Part shown: positions 9,009 through 22,287 of the stretch, in pieces
Position numbering within the stretch: position 1 is the stretch's first letter
Layout: each line of letters begins with the position of its first letter
NCBI GenBank assembly: GCA_947172415.1
Contig: OX359192.1
Coordinates: 374,501-438,500 of the forward strand
Direction: 5' to 3'
DNA from: Chondrosia reniformis
Lineage: Eukaryota > Porifera > Demospongiae > Chondrillida > Chondrillidae
DNA length: 64,000 nucleotides
Program-made: the position numbers and the translations under genes
The notes under the pieces: model-generated
What the model was told of the DNA's origin: nothing
The model's input: only the letters and a program-made list of their open reading frames with translations
Databases searched by the model: none

Positions 9009-12000
9009 TCAGCTTAATACTTCCTTTATTTCCTTCATCAAAATTGAGTGAATGTTCATCTTCTCACAGTTGACTATTAAAGTCAACTGACCATCTTTTA
9101 TCTTCCCAGTAACAAGAACTGGACTTTGAGATGAAAATGTCACTGCAGCTAAACGAATCACTCCAGCACCAACACATACAACAGGGCCAAGATTAGCCAC
9201 TTTGAGCATGGACTTGCTAATTTTGTCTAGATCGCTATCCTCCAGTCCAATTTTACATTTGCTCTCACAAAGTCCACTCAGTCGTTCTAAAAGGAAATGG
9301 ACTCAAGTTTGAACCTACTAAATCTTGCTACTTTATATACGTATCTCTAATCTACCTGCATAACTACGTGCTACTGTATGTACGTAACTATTTTATGGGA
9401 CTCACCCTGAGTGTAAAGGAATGATTCTTCACTCATGTTTACTGCATGCAAGAGCTCTCCAACGTGAGGGTCTATCTGAACTGGATACTTCCTTCCTCCC
9501 GATACACTATAGGGACAACATGCATTAAAAGCAGTCAGACAACATGATCGAGTGCTTGCACAATATCTAGACATGGTAAACTGCTTGATCACAGGTACTG
9601 AGTGTATGCATACGTATGGGACCTGCAAACCAGGAAATATGGAAAGGAATGGGAATCATGTTTATGAGTGTAATTCAGTAAATGTACATGTACATTTGTT
9701 GATTTTGGCTAAATCTAATTGCCTTTATCAAATTTATCGACTGAAAACATAACTTGTTTACAATCTTCCTGACCTTTCTCTGTATGTAATTAGAGCTCTC
9801 CAACCCCACACACACGGAGGACACTGTTAGTAGCAGTAGAACAGTTTAGTCACTTACCAAATGTCAAACTTTGCAGGCTGCAGAGTGTCGTTAAAATCGA
9901 TTGCTATGGTGGCAGAAAGGGAACCCCCCTGGGCTAGCTGTGGTATCTCTGCCATCTCCTTGATTGACATTCCTCCCTGCAGCCTCTTTGCTCCGATGGA
10001 GATGCCATTGATTGTCGTATCAGTGGTGTTGGTAAACTCCAGTTCTATGGCCAACATCTTCTTGGAGTAGATGTGCGACCGTCTGGTGAACTTGTGGTGG
10101 ATCTGCAAGCCTTGTCCAGAGATCCTATTTAACAGTTCATACTTCTTGGATGGAATGACAACTGGATATATAATATCCTGTAGACGTACATACAAGCACA
10201 TAATAACTGTGTATAGGTATGTACATAATACAGACAATGTAGAGAAACAAGCAATCTATCACCTGCCTACAAAGAGTACTTGTACAGGGTACGCATGTAC
10301 ACACAGCACAGTGCAGTTAATTGTGAACACGTACGTACGTACATAGATACTTGGGGTAGGGATTTCTAGATACATAGATACTTACAAAAGAAGACTTCTT
10401 GCCAGCAGATGGTGACTCAGTTCCTGCAGCCACAGGTTTGAGCATGTCTCCTCCACCGGTTGGTAAGGTGGGTGTGGCCTCTCCGCCAGTGAAAGGGTCA
10501 TCTAGAAGCAGTAAGAGATCGTTCTCCTGGCCTTTCTTAGGCTTGGCATTGGACTGGTGCTGCTTCTACAGAAAATGGAAACATTTAAATCAAGAGTGCT
10601 ACAGCATACATTACCGTCAATCTGTGAAGAAATGATGTATGACTTGCACACAATAAGTCTGATTTGCTTCTCACCTTTGGGATAGGCTTTTTAGGCACCT
10701 CCTCTTCACTTTCTTCTTCACTAGTTTCTTCTTCAGACTCTTCTTCGCTCTCTTCTTCACTATCCTCCTCACTGTCTTCCTCCTCACTTTCTTCAGTCGG
10801 TCTTTTAAAGGTCTTACGTAAGTTCTTTAGCACGTCCTGAGCATCATCAGAAGATTCATCTTCTTCTTCCTCTTCATCTTCCTCTTCAGATTCATCTTCT
10901 TCAGACTCCTCCTCCTCACTCCCAGATTCTATAACGTAAGAAGAGATTTTACACACATCTCCCATTTTAGGGCAGCCATTTTGTAAGTGCGTACCTTCAC
11001 TGTCTTCAGAGTAGAAGTCATCACTTTTTGACTCTTCCTCAGAATCTTCTTCTGAGCTGTAAAAATCTTGCTTTGATTCAGTTTTGCTGCCATAGAAGGT
11101 CTGATATTCCTCCTGTACAAAACATAATAGCAACTACATCCTTAGAGTAAAACCCTCAATTATATAATTACTATTACTAATTAATGGCTTTAATTAACTT
11201 GTCAAAAAATCAAGAGTCTTGTAAATCACAAACTGTTGAAACTGCAGTCCAGTGATCAAGGGATAGTGGAACATACACATTCACTATCACCAAACGGATG
11301 ATACTGTCTGCAAACACCCAAACTCACATCAACCTCTCTAACTGATGGATCTGGAGGTTCATCGGGGAAGTCAGGAAGGGGGATATAGCCATTGGCCTCC
11401 GTGTTCAGATAGTGCGAGAGAGATCCCAACTGCCAATGATCCCGTGCTGCAGAGAAGGTAACATCACATCTATCAGAGTATGCCAGTTAAGGTTACATGG
11501 AACTGGTTACGTACCTTTATAGATGGACTCAAGGACTGGAGCTGGCTTGGTGGACAGCAATATCTTTTTAGCATACTTTGAAAGTGCTGATACTTCCTGA
11601 GATTCATAGTGAGGAACTGGAGATATTAACCTCACCCTATAATTCACACCCCTCCCACAGTCAGTGCCACACCCTCCCACAGTCAGTGCCACACCCTCCC
11701 ACAGCCAGTGCCACACCCTCCCACAGCCAGTGCCACACCCTCCCACAGTCAGTGCCACACCCACCCACAGTCAGTGCCACACCCCACCCACAGTCAGTGC
11801 CACACCCTCCCACAGTCAGTACCACACCCTCCCACAGTCAGTGCCACACCTTCCCACAGTCAGTGCCACACCCCTCCCACAGTCAGTGCCACACCTTCCC
11901 ACAGTCAGTGCCACACCCTCTCACAGTCAGTGCCACACCCTCTCACAGTCAGTGCCACACCCTCCCACAGTCAGTGCCATACCATAGATCAGGGCACTAA

Positions 12001-15000
12001 GGAGGCTGAACTCACCTCATCAGCGTTGTTCTCAGTTGTTATGAGCTGTCTGAGGAAGCGAGCCCTGTCCCGTACATCATAGTTCACATCATACCTAGCC
12101 ATGTTCATGACGTACTGGCTCAGCAACCTCGTCTGCTTGGGGTTGGTGACAACCAACTTGGCGGCCAAGTTAACAATCTGCAGTTTCACAATGTCATCCT
12201 AGAAAGCAAAGTAGTACAAGATGAGGTAGAACATCTACCAGTATGTATGTACATGTATGTATGTACCGTGTGTTCATCAGATTATTATGATTATTACGTA
12301 TAAGATACCTGATATGTACATACTAATATTGATATAGATTATTAACACATACGTACTTCATTAGGGAAGCTCTTTGCCGACTTCCTCAGAATGTCTGGAG
12401 CTATTTTTGGTATGAAGTTACAGTACTCTCCTATCATCCACAGGATGCTAGCTTTAGCCATGGGCACAGTCAGGTTGTCCACCATCTTGGCAACACGCAC
12501 GATGAGGTCCTTGTGGTCCTTGGGAGCCAACTGTAGCAGCTTCTTTATCACAACCACACTCTCTCCAACAATATTCTCTGAAAATGAAAACGGGATAATG
12601 TTACTAGTATCATAAATTATTGAAGCTACTAACACAAGTACTAACATAACAACATCAAAACAAAGTCTACAAGTTTGCCAAGACCGCTTTCTTCTCAACT
12701 CATAAAATGCCAGTCCTAGTGACCTCCGAACCCTAGCTACTAGCTCCATGGAAACACTCACCATCTTTGTTGGACAGCAGGCTCATTAGCCCATGGAGAC
12801 ACGTTTCAGTTACTTCACTAATGGACACAGCCACTCGACCTATGGCCTGTACAGTGCTGGCAGCAAACTTGCGATCAGAGAAGTTGACATATGCCTGGCA
12901 GAGGAATTAGCAACCTTAACACTTGGGGAATGATCAGGAGTGGTTGGATGGTATGATAGTCAGATGACAAGATGGTTAAACGACAAGATGGTTAAATGAT
13001 AATATGGCTAAATGACAAGATGGTTAAACGACAAGATGGCTGACTTACTCTGAACTCCCTCAGCAGAGAATGCACATTAGCTTCATTTGCTATGTTTGTC
13101 ATTATCTCCAGTTTCAGTAGTTTGATGTGAGTTGGGTCAGTGGCACGCACATAGAAGTTCTTCAGGTGCTGCTCAAACAGAGACTGTAAGAGGTAGGGAG
13201 GGGTGGAGTTACGTGGGGAGGGGGTCAGTTAAAGAGGTGGGGAGGGGTGGAGTTACGTGGGGAGGGGGTCAGTTAAAGAGGTGGGGAGGGGGTCAGTTAA
13301 AGAGGTGGGGAGGGGGTCAGTTAAAGAGGTGGGGAGGGGTGGAGTTACGTGGGGAGGGGGTCAGTTAAAGAGGTGGGGAGGGGGTCAGTTAAAGAGGTGG
13401 GGAGGGGGTCAGTTAAAGAGGTGGGGAGGGGGTCAGTTAAAGAGGTGGGGAGGGGTGGAGTTACGTGGGGAGGGGGTCAGTTAAAGAGGTGGGGAGGGGG
13501 TCAGTTACGTGGGGAGGGGGTCAGTTAAAGAGGTGGGGAGGGGGTCAGTTAAAGAGGTGGGGAGGGGGTCAGTTAAAGAGGTAGGGAGGGGTGGAGTTAC
13601 GTGGGGAGGGGGTCAGTTACGTGGGGAGGGGGTGGAGTTAAAGATACTTACAGGTCTCTCCACTGACATGGTTGCAATACTGGTCAGAACAACAGACTCC
13701 ACTTCTCTGAATTGAAGCAAAATGTAGACACATACAAGTCACACCCGCACACACGCCCCCACACCCACACGTACCTCCTGCCCCTCAGTAATCTGATGAG
13801 TGGTTTCCCAATGAGCTGCTGCTCTTCCTTTGGTGCTAAGTGATAATAGAGTTGCGCAACTGCCATCACAACCTACAGAGGGACAATTGAATATAAAGAA
13901 GAGCTATGACTGCTAACCACAACCATTTAAATAAGAGATAAAAACAATTACCACCAAAAGGTTACAAACACATAAATATACATACGTAAGTCTACTAGCA
14001 CCTCTAAGGAAAATAAATTTGGTACCAGATTAGAGAACACTTTAGAACACTAACTGAAGCATTTCTGCTCTGCAATAAAGATTTTACACTCCTCAACAGT
14101 AGTCTGTGGTCTGGATCCATTTTGTATTCAACTTTCTTTTTCCTTTTCTTCTTAGATTTTGCCTTCTCTTCATCGCTTCCACTTTCTTCCTCAGAATCCT
14201 CTTCTGACTCAGTTTCTGTGTAAAACTGTTCATTCTCTTCAGTTGCCTACACGGTCAAAAGGAATAAGTAACAGGCAATCCAGCAGAGAACACAATTCAT
14301 TCAGTTGCCCAATCTATATGTAAAATCCACTACTGAAGACTTCAGATACTAGTCCTGTCATATCACACTTCAATACTGCATGGTACAACAAGCCACACAA
14401 TAGACGTGTAGCAAGAATATATTACTATACATCCAACCGGAACGATGCTGCTGGCAGGAACACTGCAGCACCGTGAACTTGGATGATCACATGATGATCA
14501 CATGATGGTCACATGTGAAGGAAGGGAAGATTTACCCATCCTAAAAGTAAATTGAAACTAAATAGCCTCAATCACTTTACAAGTGGCTTAATACAGCTCC
14601 CTTCCGGTTTAAGTGTCTGGAGATTTTAATTGTAATAACTACGTATACTATTGTCTTATGCCATTCAAATCAACTAAAAGGCATAATTATCTTCCAGAGC
14701 CGGCTCCTTTCAGCTTGTGTCTTCAGTATTGCATAATAGTAATGGTTTCTGCGTTCAAAGAAGGTGACTGACTTACCAGTTCAAACTTTGCTGGGTCAAG
14801 GAACTGCGTTCTGGCATATCTCGTCAGCATGTTGATAATAATCACTTGACCCCACTCGTCAACATCTGCCAACAGGTTTACCAGCTTCCGGTAGTTCTTG
14901 TGAATCAAGTCTATTCTATCCGGACAGACCTTCTCAAATGCCATTACCACACTACCAGCGACCAGCTGAGGAGAAGAAAAGAAATATACTTTCACTTCAA

Positions 15001-16631
15001 CTATACGTACTTAAAGAGTACGACAGTTCAGGGCAGTAGAATCTCCTGAACCGCTAACAAATACTCAAGTACAGTTGTCATATCTGTAGATGTAACATTA
15101 ACAGTGAACTCTACCACTACTACCCTTGTCTGCCTTGCTGTGTGTATGGTAAGACTGTATAGAGGGCATACTCATTAGGACACCTTATATCACTTAATGA
15201 ATCTAATGAACCTCTAATTACATTCCTGCTTCTTCAAAGGATCCACGACCTCATATTCCACAAAACAGACATTCACACCATTTTATTACTTATGTAATAC
15301 AGGCTGCCCCACCCCTCCTCAGACAGGCTGCCCCACCCCTCCTCAGACAGGCTGCCCCACCCCTCCTCAGACAGGCCCACCCTACCCCTCCTCAGACAGG
15401 CTGCCCCACCCCTCAAGAGAACAAGCCTTTCCCAAACAGCCCCGCCTCTTTATATCCTCACTGTGGTCTTATCCTTCAGTAGCTTCTCAATGATCTCCAT
15501 GAGGCCTTCCTTCATTTCCGGGTCCAAGCTGCACAGCTTGGGAATGGCATGCGCAGCAGCCTTCCGGACCAGGGGAGACATGTCTGTGGACGATTCCTTG
15601 ATGGACAGCATGAGGACGGGAGCTATGATGGGTACTCGTATACTGGAGAGGACTCTAAGAGCACTTGCTCGGATGAGCTGGTTGGGGTCCTTCAGTGCCT
15701 TCTGGAAGCTGCTGATGGAGAGAAGAGCCACGTCCTGCTGCTCCTCCGCATACCTCTCCAAGTACATGTACACCAACTTCTTTATCTACACATTTACAAC
15801 ATGTAGAAATGAATAGACGTTCCAAGAGTGGCCCCATGGGACGCCCCTGAGGTAGTCTTAGAATTACATATAGTGTAACGGTGATAGTTTCCATATTCTG
15901 TCACATTCCACAGATGTATTTACCAACTATTAGTTAAGTGCACTTGTGCATGATAGCTAATTGATACAATGAATGAGAGGAAGTGGTGACTAGCTTGAAT
16001 TAGCTGACTTTCCTACATTTGTACGTACCTCCGGATTCTTGGCAACTACATTCTTCACAACAGCCGGAAACAAATCAGATGCCTCCTTTCCTTTTGCTAT
16101 CATCTGCACCAACAGAACAGATACATTCTTTGCAACACAATACTTGACAGCTGATAAGTACTATACAATCAGTCCTATTAGGTTGCTAAGGATACTATTT
16201 AAGCATTGGAGCAGAGTAAATATCACAACCAGTTTTCAATATATATCAATACATTATAATACAATATCACACAGTTAAAGTTTCAAATTGCAGATATTTC
16301 AGTTTCACACCAACCACCATTTAGTCTTTGGGAAAACAGACTTACTCCAATCAAAATCTTCATGGCTTCAAGTTTGAGGTTATCTTTGCTGCTGTCCAAC
16401 ATATTTTTTATCTCGTCGTGTCTGCAGTTACGTAACGCACACGAGAAGAGATGCGCATTGCGCCATTCGCACAAGAAGGGGAAGTGCAACTTACTTCTTG
16501 TAATCTCCTCCAAATATGGGTATACTGCCCACTCCGCCTTCCTCCTTTTCTGTTGTGGAGAAGGACTCGGACCTAGAAGCGTACGAGCTGCCGCCTCCTG
16601 TGGCTCCAGGCGAGTTGTAGCCACCAGACAT
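9009..16631 (-). CDS. AP3B1: AP-3 adaptor complex subunit beta
   Basis: Large beta subunit of the AP-3 coat, which sorts cargo from endosomes/TGN to lysosome-related organelles; animals have AP3B1 and sometimes AP3B2. Twenty exons: 16631-16495, 16421-16346, 16103-16029, 15785-15462, 14965-14777, 14246-14055, 13872-13775, 13706-13652, 13183-13049, 12894-12762, 12577-12357, 12198-12016, 11596-11515, 11446-11328, 11112-10995, 10928-10675, 10565-10386, 10177-9858, 9506-9406 and 9286-9009. They total 3270 nt (1089 aa), close to human AP3B1 (1094). The trunk has [38 protein letters not shown] and [19 protein letters not shown]. Residues about 675-800 form a Ser/Glu/Asp-rich hinge. It is followed by [11 protein letters not shown] (clathrin-box-like), and the ear spans about 857-1089. 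Whether it is orthologous to AP3B1 or pre-duplication was not tested. Confidence 0.95.
11645..11980. repeat. 22-bp minisatellite in AP-3 beta intron
   Basis: About 15 tandem copies of CCCTCCCACAGTCAGTGCCA-type units, with variants CCACCCACAG and CCTCTCACAG. The array occupies most of the intron between exons 12198-12016 and 11596-11515. On the transcribed strand each unit carries CACTGACTG, which resembles a CTGAC branch point. It creates overlapping spurious open frames. Confidence 0.93.
13190..13640. repeat. 24-bp G-rich minisatellite filling an AP-3 beta intron
   Basis: Tandem GGTGGGGAGGGGGTCAGTTA-type units with an alternate GTGGAGTTACGTGGGGAG form. They fill nearly the whole intron 13184-13651. 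On the transcribed strand each unit reads as a TTAACTGAC branch-point-like motif plus a CCCCTCCCCACCTCTTT pyrimidine tract, ending beside the acceptor of the exon starting at 13183. Confidence 0.93.
15300..15415. repeat. About 24-bp minisatellite in AP-3 beta intron
   Basis: Four to five copies of CAGGCTGCCCCACCCCTCCT-type units, about 45 bp beyond the donor of exon 15785-15462. G-rich on the transcribed strand. Confidence 0.9.
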
Positions 16632-16893
16632 ACCTGCTGAAAAATGGCGGTTCTTTGTAAATCGAGGCAGGAGTTTTAGGGTAACATCAATAGTACTTAT
16701 CTTTAAAGAGTTAGTAATTTCTCAACTAACCTTTTCTTTATAGTGGAGATTTATTCAAGCAGAACGGCCGGACTTTTCTTCCACTGCTGCCTTGCAACAC
16801 GTGACTTCCTCCGTGTAGTTCCGTATTCAGATGTTCTAATTCTCCGTATTCAGATGTTCTAATTCTCCGTATTCCTATGATATTCTTGCTTTT
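16632..16893. promoter_or_regulatory. Divergent promoter AP-3 beta / glucosyltransferase-like
   Basis: A 262-bp interval between two oppositely oriented start codons. It has a YY1-like AAAATGGCGG at 16641-16650, beside the AP-3 beta start, and a short duplication of CTCCGTATTCAGATGTTCTA at about 16825-16870. A bidirectional promoter is inferred from spacing only. Confidence 0.55.
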
Positions 16894-19378
16894 ATGATTG
16901 TATTTGTTTGTAAAGGAAGTCGAGGTGATGTTCAGCCTTTGGCTTGTGTAGCAGCGAGTTTAAAGTGAGCGGATAGGCGAAGGATCACACATAGACACAG
17001 CAAAATAGATGACAGACAAAAACAAATGTATAGATCTAGTAGGTCCTGGTGTAGTACTGGCCAGTGAGTGAAGGGGCTACATACTGTCGATAGATTAGAT
17101 AGCTAGAGGAGGACATTGTTTAATTGATCCTTCAACAGCTGCAACCTCGAATGCCAAACATTAGCAGCTATGGAGTTTGTGTAGTTAAACTAACTACACT
17201 GCTTCCTACCACAAGTTTGTGTAGCCCCAGGCCATAGGGGTGCGCAGTTTGGCATCACGACTTTAGCAGTGTCACTCTTCACTTCTTGTGTCCATTGTTG
17301 GGTAGATTTCTGTATAGAAGGTACCATTGAATACTAATTGTACATCAATACCCTTAACACCCAATTAACCACTAATACAATAACAAACTGCTGACTTTCT
17401 GTGCACAATGTAATATGCTATTACTGAAATGTAAATAATCACTGGAAATTATTATGCTGATAATTTGCAGTAATTATAGCCTTTGCAAAGGCACTCTCTT
17501 TTTGAATTATTGATAAAGATGCACTGATTGAACACTAATTGTATATCAATGCCCTTAGAGAAAGATGCAAGGTTGAGGTGTCCTTTGCTTATGACTTCCA
17601 GTGTCCAAGTGATGTTGGTGAATACCTGATAAGCCATGGGTTGAATGTGTTAGCATTGCCTTCTCCTGCAACATGTCTGCCAGGCAGTGTTCTGGAGGAT
17701 GGAGACATACGCTCCCCATTGCAGCTCGATGATGATGCAAAATTATTGCTACTTACAGCAGAGTTGAAAGAAATAGTAAAATTTTGTAGCAAAGCTGATG
17801 GGATAGTATTTAATCTGTTTGCATATGAGGTTTGGTTGGTTGCCCAGCAACTAGGCATCCCTTCCATAGCCCTCTCTACGTTCTTTATATCAAGGTAAGT
17901 GTATTGATAGACTTCCAGCAATCACATATTGTAAGAAATAAAAGCTGTTGTATTGTATACATACATATGTACATACATGACTGGGATCAGAGATACAATC
18001 TGACATTGCTCTTTGAAATAGAACTCCTGTCCAAGGATTTGAAAGAAAGTTTAAATCCACTTTTCCTAAACTTTATCATCTATTGAAATCCTCAACTAAA
18101 GGTTTGCAATTGCATATATACACCCAGAAAGACCATGATTGATTTCAGTAACCCACCCTTTCACAGTAACCCACCCATTTACAGTGGCCACACCCATTCA
18201 CAGTAGCCACACCCCATCACAGTAGCCACACCCCATCACAGTAGCCACACCCTTCACACCAGCCGCATCCCATCACACCAGCCGCATCCCATCACACCAG
18301 CCGCACCCCTTCACAATATAAGCCTCTTGGACCCTGTCAGGTGAAATGTCCTATGGAGAGGTTGATCACTGGATGTGGAGACTCTTCTTGGATGACATCG
18401 GAGCAGCTGCTGATCAGTGTGGTCTTGTCTCTGTCCCCTTTTCCTCAGCTAATGGTACCTTTCCAAAATGTCTGCCCCCTCCCACTCCACTGGTCTATGG
18501 TATCAGTCCTCACATCATTCAGAGACAACCTTATTGGCCGGAAAGGTTGGTGATTACAGCAATCGTGGTTTGAGAAGTATATCACTTAATGGTTAATAAT
18601 TATACATTTAATCATTAAATCATATATATGTTCCATGACAGTACTAGTGGTTTACTGAAGCAGATACATTAGATCCATATAGAGTGTAAAATTCTACTTG
18701 TTATGTAGTGTCCAATTTTCTGGTACCTGGAATTTAGACTCATTTCCTTATAAAGGTGTTTCTCCAGTAGTCAAGCAGCTAGTGGAGCAAGAAGCTCTTT
18801 ATCCTCTGATATATGTTGGATTTGGCTCAATGGAGAAGGTGTTTGGAAAAGAAATTAATTGGAAGCAATTCCTTGAAATTCTCACAACTGGTTTGTGTGA
18901 CCATATACTGAGTAAAAACATTTAAATGTCAATCTTGTTCTCTCTAGTTCTACATAAGCAGAAAATGAGAGCTATTCTACAAAGCAATGTAGACCATAAA
19001 GAATTGGATCCATCAGTTATAACTCTGTTCAGTGGAACAGTCAGCCACCGGTGGCTCTTCTCAAAATGCTCTCTAGTCCTCTGTCATGGAGGATATGGAA
19101 CCATTTCGACAGCTCTCAGAGTTGGGGTACCTCTGATAGTGTGTCCGTTTGGGTTTGATCAGAGCTTTTGGTCTGATCAGTTGGAATGGCTAGGTGTTGC
19201 CAAGGGCTGCCCACACATTAATAGGCTCAAAGAGCCAGACCTTACTGCAGCCATTTTGGCTGCATTATCAGACAATACCAAAAGCAAAATACAAGAAATT
19301 TCTAAATTATTGAATCAAGAAGATGGACTTGAAAATGTTTTAAAGACAGTCATGCAGACATTTAACTTGCAATCATAG
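16894..19378 (+). CDS. UDP-glycosyltransferase, sterol 3-beta-glucosyltransferase-like (GT1)
   Basis: Six exons in consistent phase: 16894-16964, 17559-17894, 18022-18101, 18341-18545, 18709-18890 and 18948-19378. They total 1305 nt (434 aa). The N-terminal nucleotide-sugar fold begins MIVFVCKGSRGDVQPLACV, the glycine-rich start typical of the sterol glucosyltransferase/GT28-like branch. The first exon was chosen because it supplies this motif and the right phase. The UDP-sugar-binding C-terminal half has LIYVGFGSM, SHRWLFSKCSLVLCHGGYGT and GVPLIVCPFGFDQSFWSDQ. No signal peptide or membrane segment is evident, so the enzyme is probably cytosolic. The acceptor (sterol or other lipid) is inferred from the family. 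It lacks the PH/GRAM domains of fungal Atg26. Confidence 0.85.
18145..18320. repeat. Degenerate minisatellite before an acceptor
   Basis: About nine copies of CACAGTAGCCACACCCCATC-type units in the intron preceding exon 18341-18545. Each carries a pyrimidine-CACAG string resembling a 3' splice site. Confidence 0.85.
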
Positions 19379-19744
19379 TTTATCATGTTATGGATTATAC
19401 TGAACAACTATATATAAATATATATGTATATATCATGTATATATATAAATATTAGGAATCAAACAATATTTGTACAACATAACAGATATTGTTCAATACT
19501 AAATATCTGGACACCTCAAGTTAAAGCTCTTCTCTACATTGCTTAATCTAGGAAATTAGGAAGGAGTGAGCAAAAACACACTGCAGACTATCTAGTGTAG
19601 CCTATAATGTGAGAGTATGTCGGGGCTGTCCGTACACAAGATTACGTCATTTTTTGCCAATCACCTTTGTTATCGTGTACACAACCTGGCACACGTGGTT
19701 GCTTATAAAGTGTGCAAGATCTCGATTGGCGTGCGGAGTCAAAG
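19379..19744. other. Spacer between glucosyltransferase-like gene and PPIB
   Basis: AT-rich 3' flank with a palindromic ATATATAAATATATATGTATA tract at about 19411-19450, then the PPIB promoter and 5' UTR. No further gene is seen. Confidence 0.5.
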
Positions 19745-22066
19745 ATGAAGTTTCTAGTGTTTGCGGTCCTCGTTAGCTTACTTGTAGCAGTACAAGCAAA
19801 GAAAGCTGATCTCAGGACAGTCACTGATGTAGTAAGTGAATAATTCTAGACGATGATAGCATCTCAATGCTGCTAATTGTGTGATTGATTGATGTACGTA
19901 CGTACGTAGGTGTATTTCGATATTACTATCGGAGGGGAGGAGGCGGGGAGAATTGAAATTGGACTCTTTGGTAACACAGTTCCAAAGACAGCGGAGAACT
20001 TCAAACAGTTAGCAATGGGCGGCGTAAGTGTTGCACTTGAATACTGTTAGGTTTCTAGTACCCAATATTCTATCCCATAACTGATCAAAAGAATTGACAT
20101 GACCATCACAAACCACTGAATATGAGCTCCATTTGAAGCATCTTTAAATTTGTTAAAAATAGTGTTCATGAAGCTCATCTGTTATTGTATGACTGCTATT
20201 TGCCTCTCTTATGAAATGTTATTATGACATACAAATAGTATAATATAGAGATGCGTGCTTCAATGAGAATGCTTTATTTCATGATAGTCTGGTGGCCTCG
20301 GTTACCAAGGGAGTAAGTTCCACAGAGTCATAAAGGACTTTATGATTCAAGGTGAGCTTGGGGGTGTTCAATGGAATAAAGTTAATTAATTAGGTCTAAT
20401 CACTATTCCAACTATAGAAATCTAGCCCATACAAATGAATTTGTAGCATTTTATAGAAATCAGTGGTTTCATTTAATTTGATCCACTGGTAATGGTTGTG
20501 GTTAGGAAGTAGGAGATAATGAGGATAATAGTGAAGCCTTACAACACAATGGTCCAATGTAAGTATCTAAGCTACCCTGGTATTGTAAGATACCTTAAAA
20601 GGGAGCTGGGAGGTTGGGCTTGTCCTGGGATGCAGGTAACTGGGTGACTGATGTAATGCAGTATGCAATTGTTATCTTGACTTCTAACCGGCAACATCTG
20701 TTTCCCCCCCGTTTGTGTTCCTACAGGTGGAGACTTTACAAGGGGTGATGGAACTGGAGGTACGTATGTCCATCTTGGCGTCACTGAGGACGACATGCAC
20801 TCACTAGGACATTGTACATCTGATTGGACATGTTGTATCTTAGCTCCAACCAATAAATTGGCTGAGTGAAATATCTTTATGTTTAATGATGAATATTAAG
20901 ATAATTTGGTCATGTCTAGATGGACGAGCATAGTAGAGTGCACTTGCTAGATGCATTTTAATTTAGTGGTGACTTGATGTATTCCAGCTTCAAATTCAGA
21001 TTTCTATTTACTCAGGTAAAAGTATCTATGGAGAAAAGTTTCCTGACGAGAACTTCAAGTTGCAGCACTATGGCAGTGGTTGGCTGAGCATGGCCAACTC
21101 GGGCAAGGACACCAATGGATCTCAGTTCTTTATCACAACCGTAAAGACTCAATGGTTGGATGGGAGACACGTCGTATTTGGAAAAGTCATCAATGGAATG
21201 GTGAGTGGGCTTTATATAGAATATTTCAACCAATGTCCAATACCATAATACTATATCTCATGTAATAACACTATTTATTGTGAAATTGAATTAGATGTAT
21301 TTACAAGTATCCATGGTATCTGCTTTGTTTTCAATATGTACTGTACATACATATATAGTATGTACATACACAGGGATATTCCGGTCTCATTAACTACTTT
21401 AAAAACAGATCTAATGCCATGAAGAAATAGTAATGTAAGTATTGTGTGGTTATGATGATAAGCAATAATCACCGAAAACATTACATCAAACCAGCCAAGT
21501 GACCCAGTCTAATCTTGTTGGTGGACCCAAAATGGCAACTAGTGATTGCCTCCCAGTCATTCAAGATGGAAAACATTTAATAGGACTTCTGTGTGATTAG
21601 ACTGTAGTCACTTGGCTGGTTTGGTATAATACCTTTCCAGTGATTATTACTTATCATCATAGCCTCTGCACAGCTCAGTGCAACTAACTGTAGCTACTTT
21701 TTGAGACAAAACTGAAAATGGTTTATTTATGTTAGACAAGTATTAATTCATTTGTAATTTGAATAGTAATACATGTTTCAAATTTTGATTTGAACACATG
21801 CCAAGGAGTACCTCCTGATTAGGTTCAAAATGGCCGAAATAACACCAACTGTGATTCTCTAGTCTGAATTTGATAATAACTTATAATTAGTTACTATTGC
21901 TTAATAAATGTTATTGTGTGAATTGCTGTAGAACGTAGTGAGGAAGATTGAAAATACCAAAACTGGTGCCATGGACAGACCCGAGAAGGACGTGGTTATT
22001 GCTGGGTGCGGAGTTCTTCCTCTTGAGGAACCATTTGTAGTTGAAGACAAAAATGCAGATGAATAG
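19745..22066 (+). CDS. PPIB: Peptidyl-prolyl cis-trans isomerase B, secretory-pathway cyclophilin
   Basis: Catalyses proline isomerisation in the ER. Exons 19745-19831, 19910-20023, 20288-20351, 20727-20759, 21016-21200 and 21932-22066 total 618 nt (205 aa; human PPIB 216). The first exon encodes a clear signal peptide, [18 protein letters not shown]. The cyclophilin core has [20 protein letters not shown] with the catalytic Arg and Phe, [17 protein letters not shown] with Gln, and [12 protein letters not shown] with the CsA-binding Trp and His. The protein ends ...KNADE, with no KDEL-type signal. This matches PPIB, which is retained by other means. A 215-bp inverted-repeat element sits in the last intron. 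It is convergent with the ARL15-like gene (221 bp between stops). Confidence 0.97.
21449..21663. mobile_element. MITE with about 70-bp terminal inverted repeats
   Basis: The left arm reads TTATGATGATAAGCAATAATC ... CCAGCCAAGTGAC...GTCTAATC. The right arm is its imperfect reverse complement (GATTAGACTGTAGTCACTTG ... TGATTATTACTTATCATCAT). No coding capacity; it lies in the last PPIB intron. Confidence 0.88.
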
Positions 22067-22287
22067 ACACTAGTCCATACAATTTAATTAAATTTAATCT
22101 AGTTTTATGTATTTTTGACTTCCAAGAATTAAAAATTAAACATAATATTACAGTGTGACTAGCACCACAAAAGTACAATAGAACAAGATATACATGGCTT
22201 TCCGTTGTAAAATAAAAATATAGAAAATGAAAATAAAGACAAGATCCGATATTGATATGGGTACAATTATATAGACAGGTCATAAGG

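Noticed and set aside
11578..12082. Plus-strand frames with repeated [15 protein letters not shown]
   Set aside because: Translation of the 22-bp intronic array antisense to AP-3 beta; frames overlap one another.
13132..13715. [12 protein letters not shown] repeat frames
   Set aside because: Translation of the G-rich array filling an AP-3 beta intron on the opposite strand.
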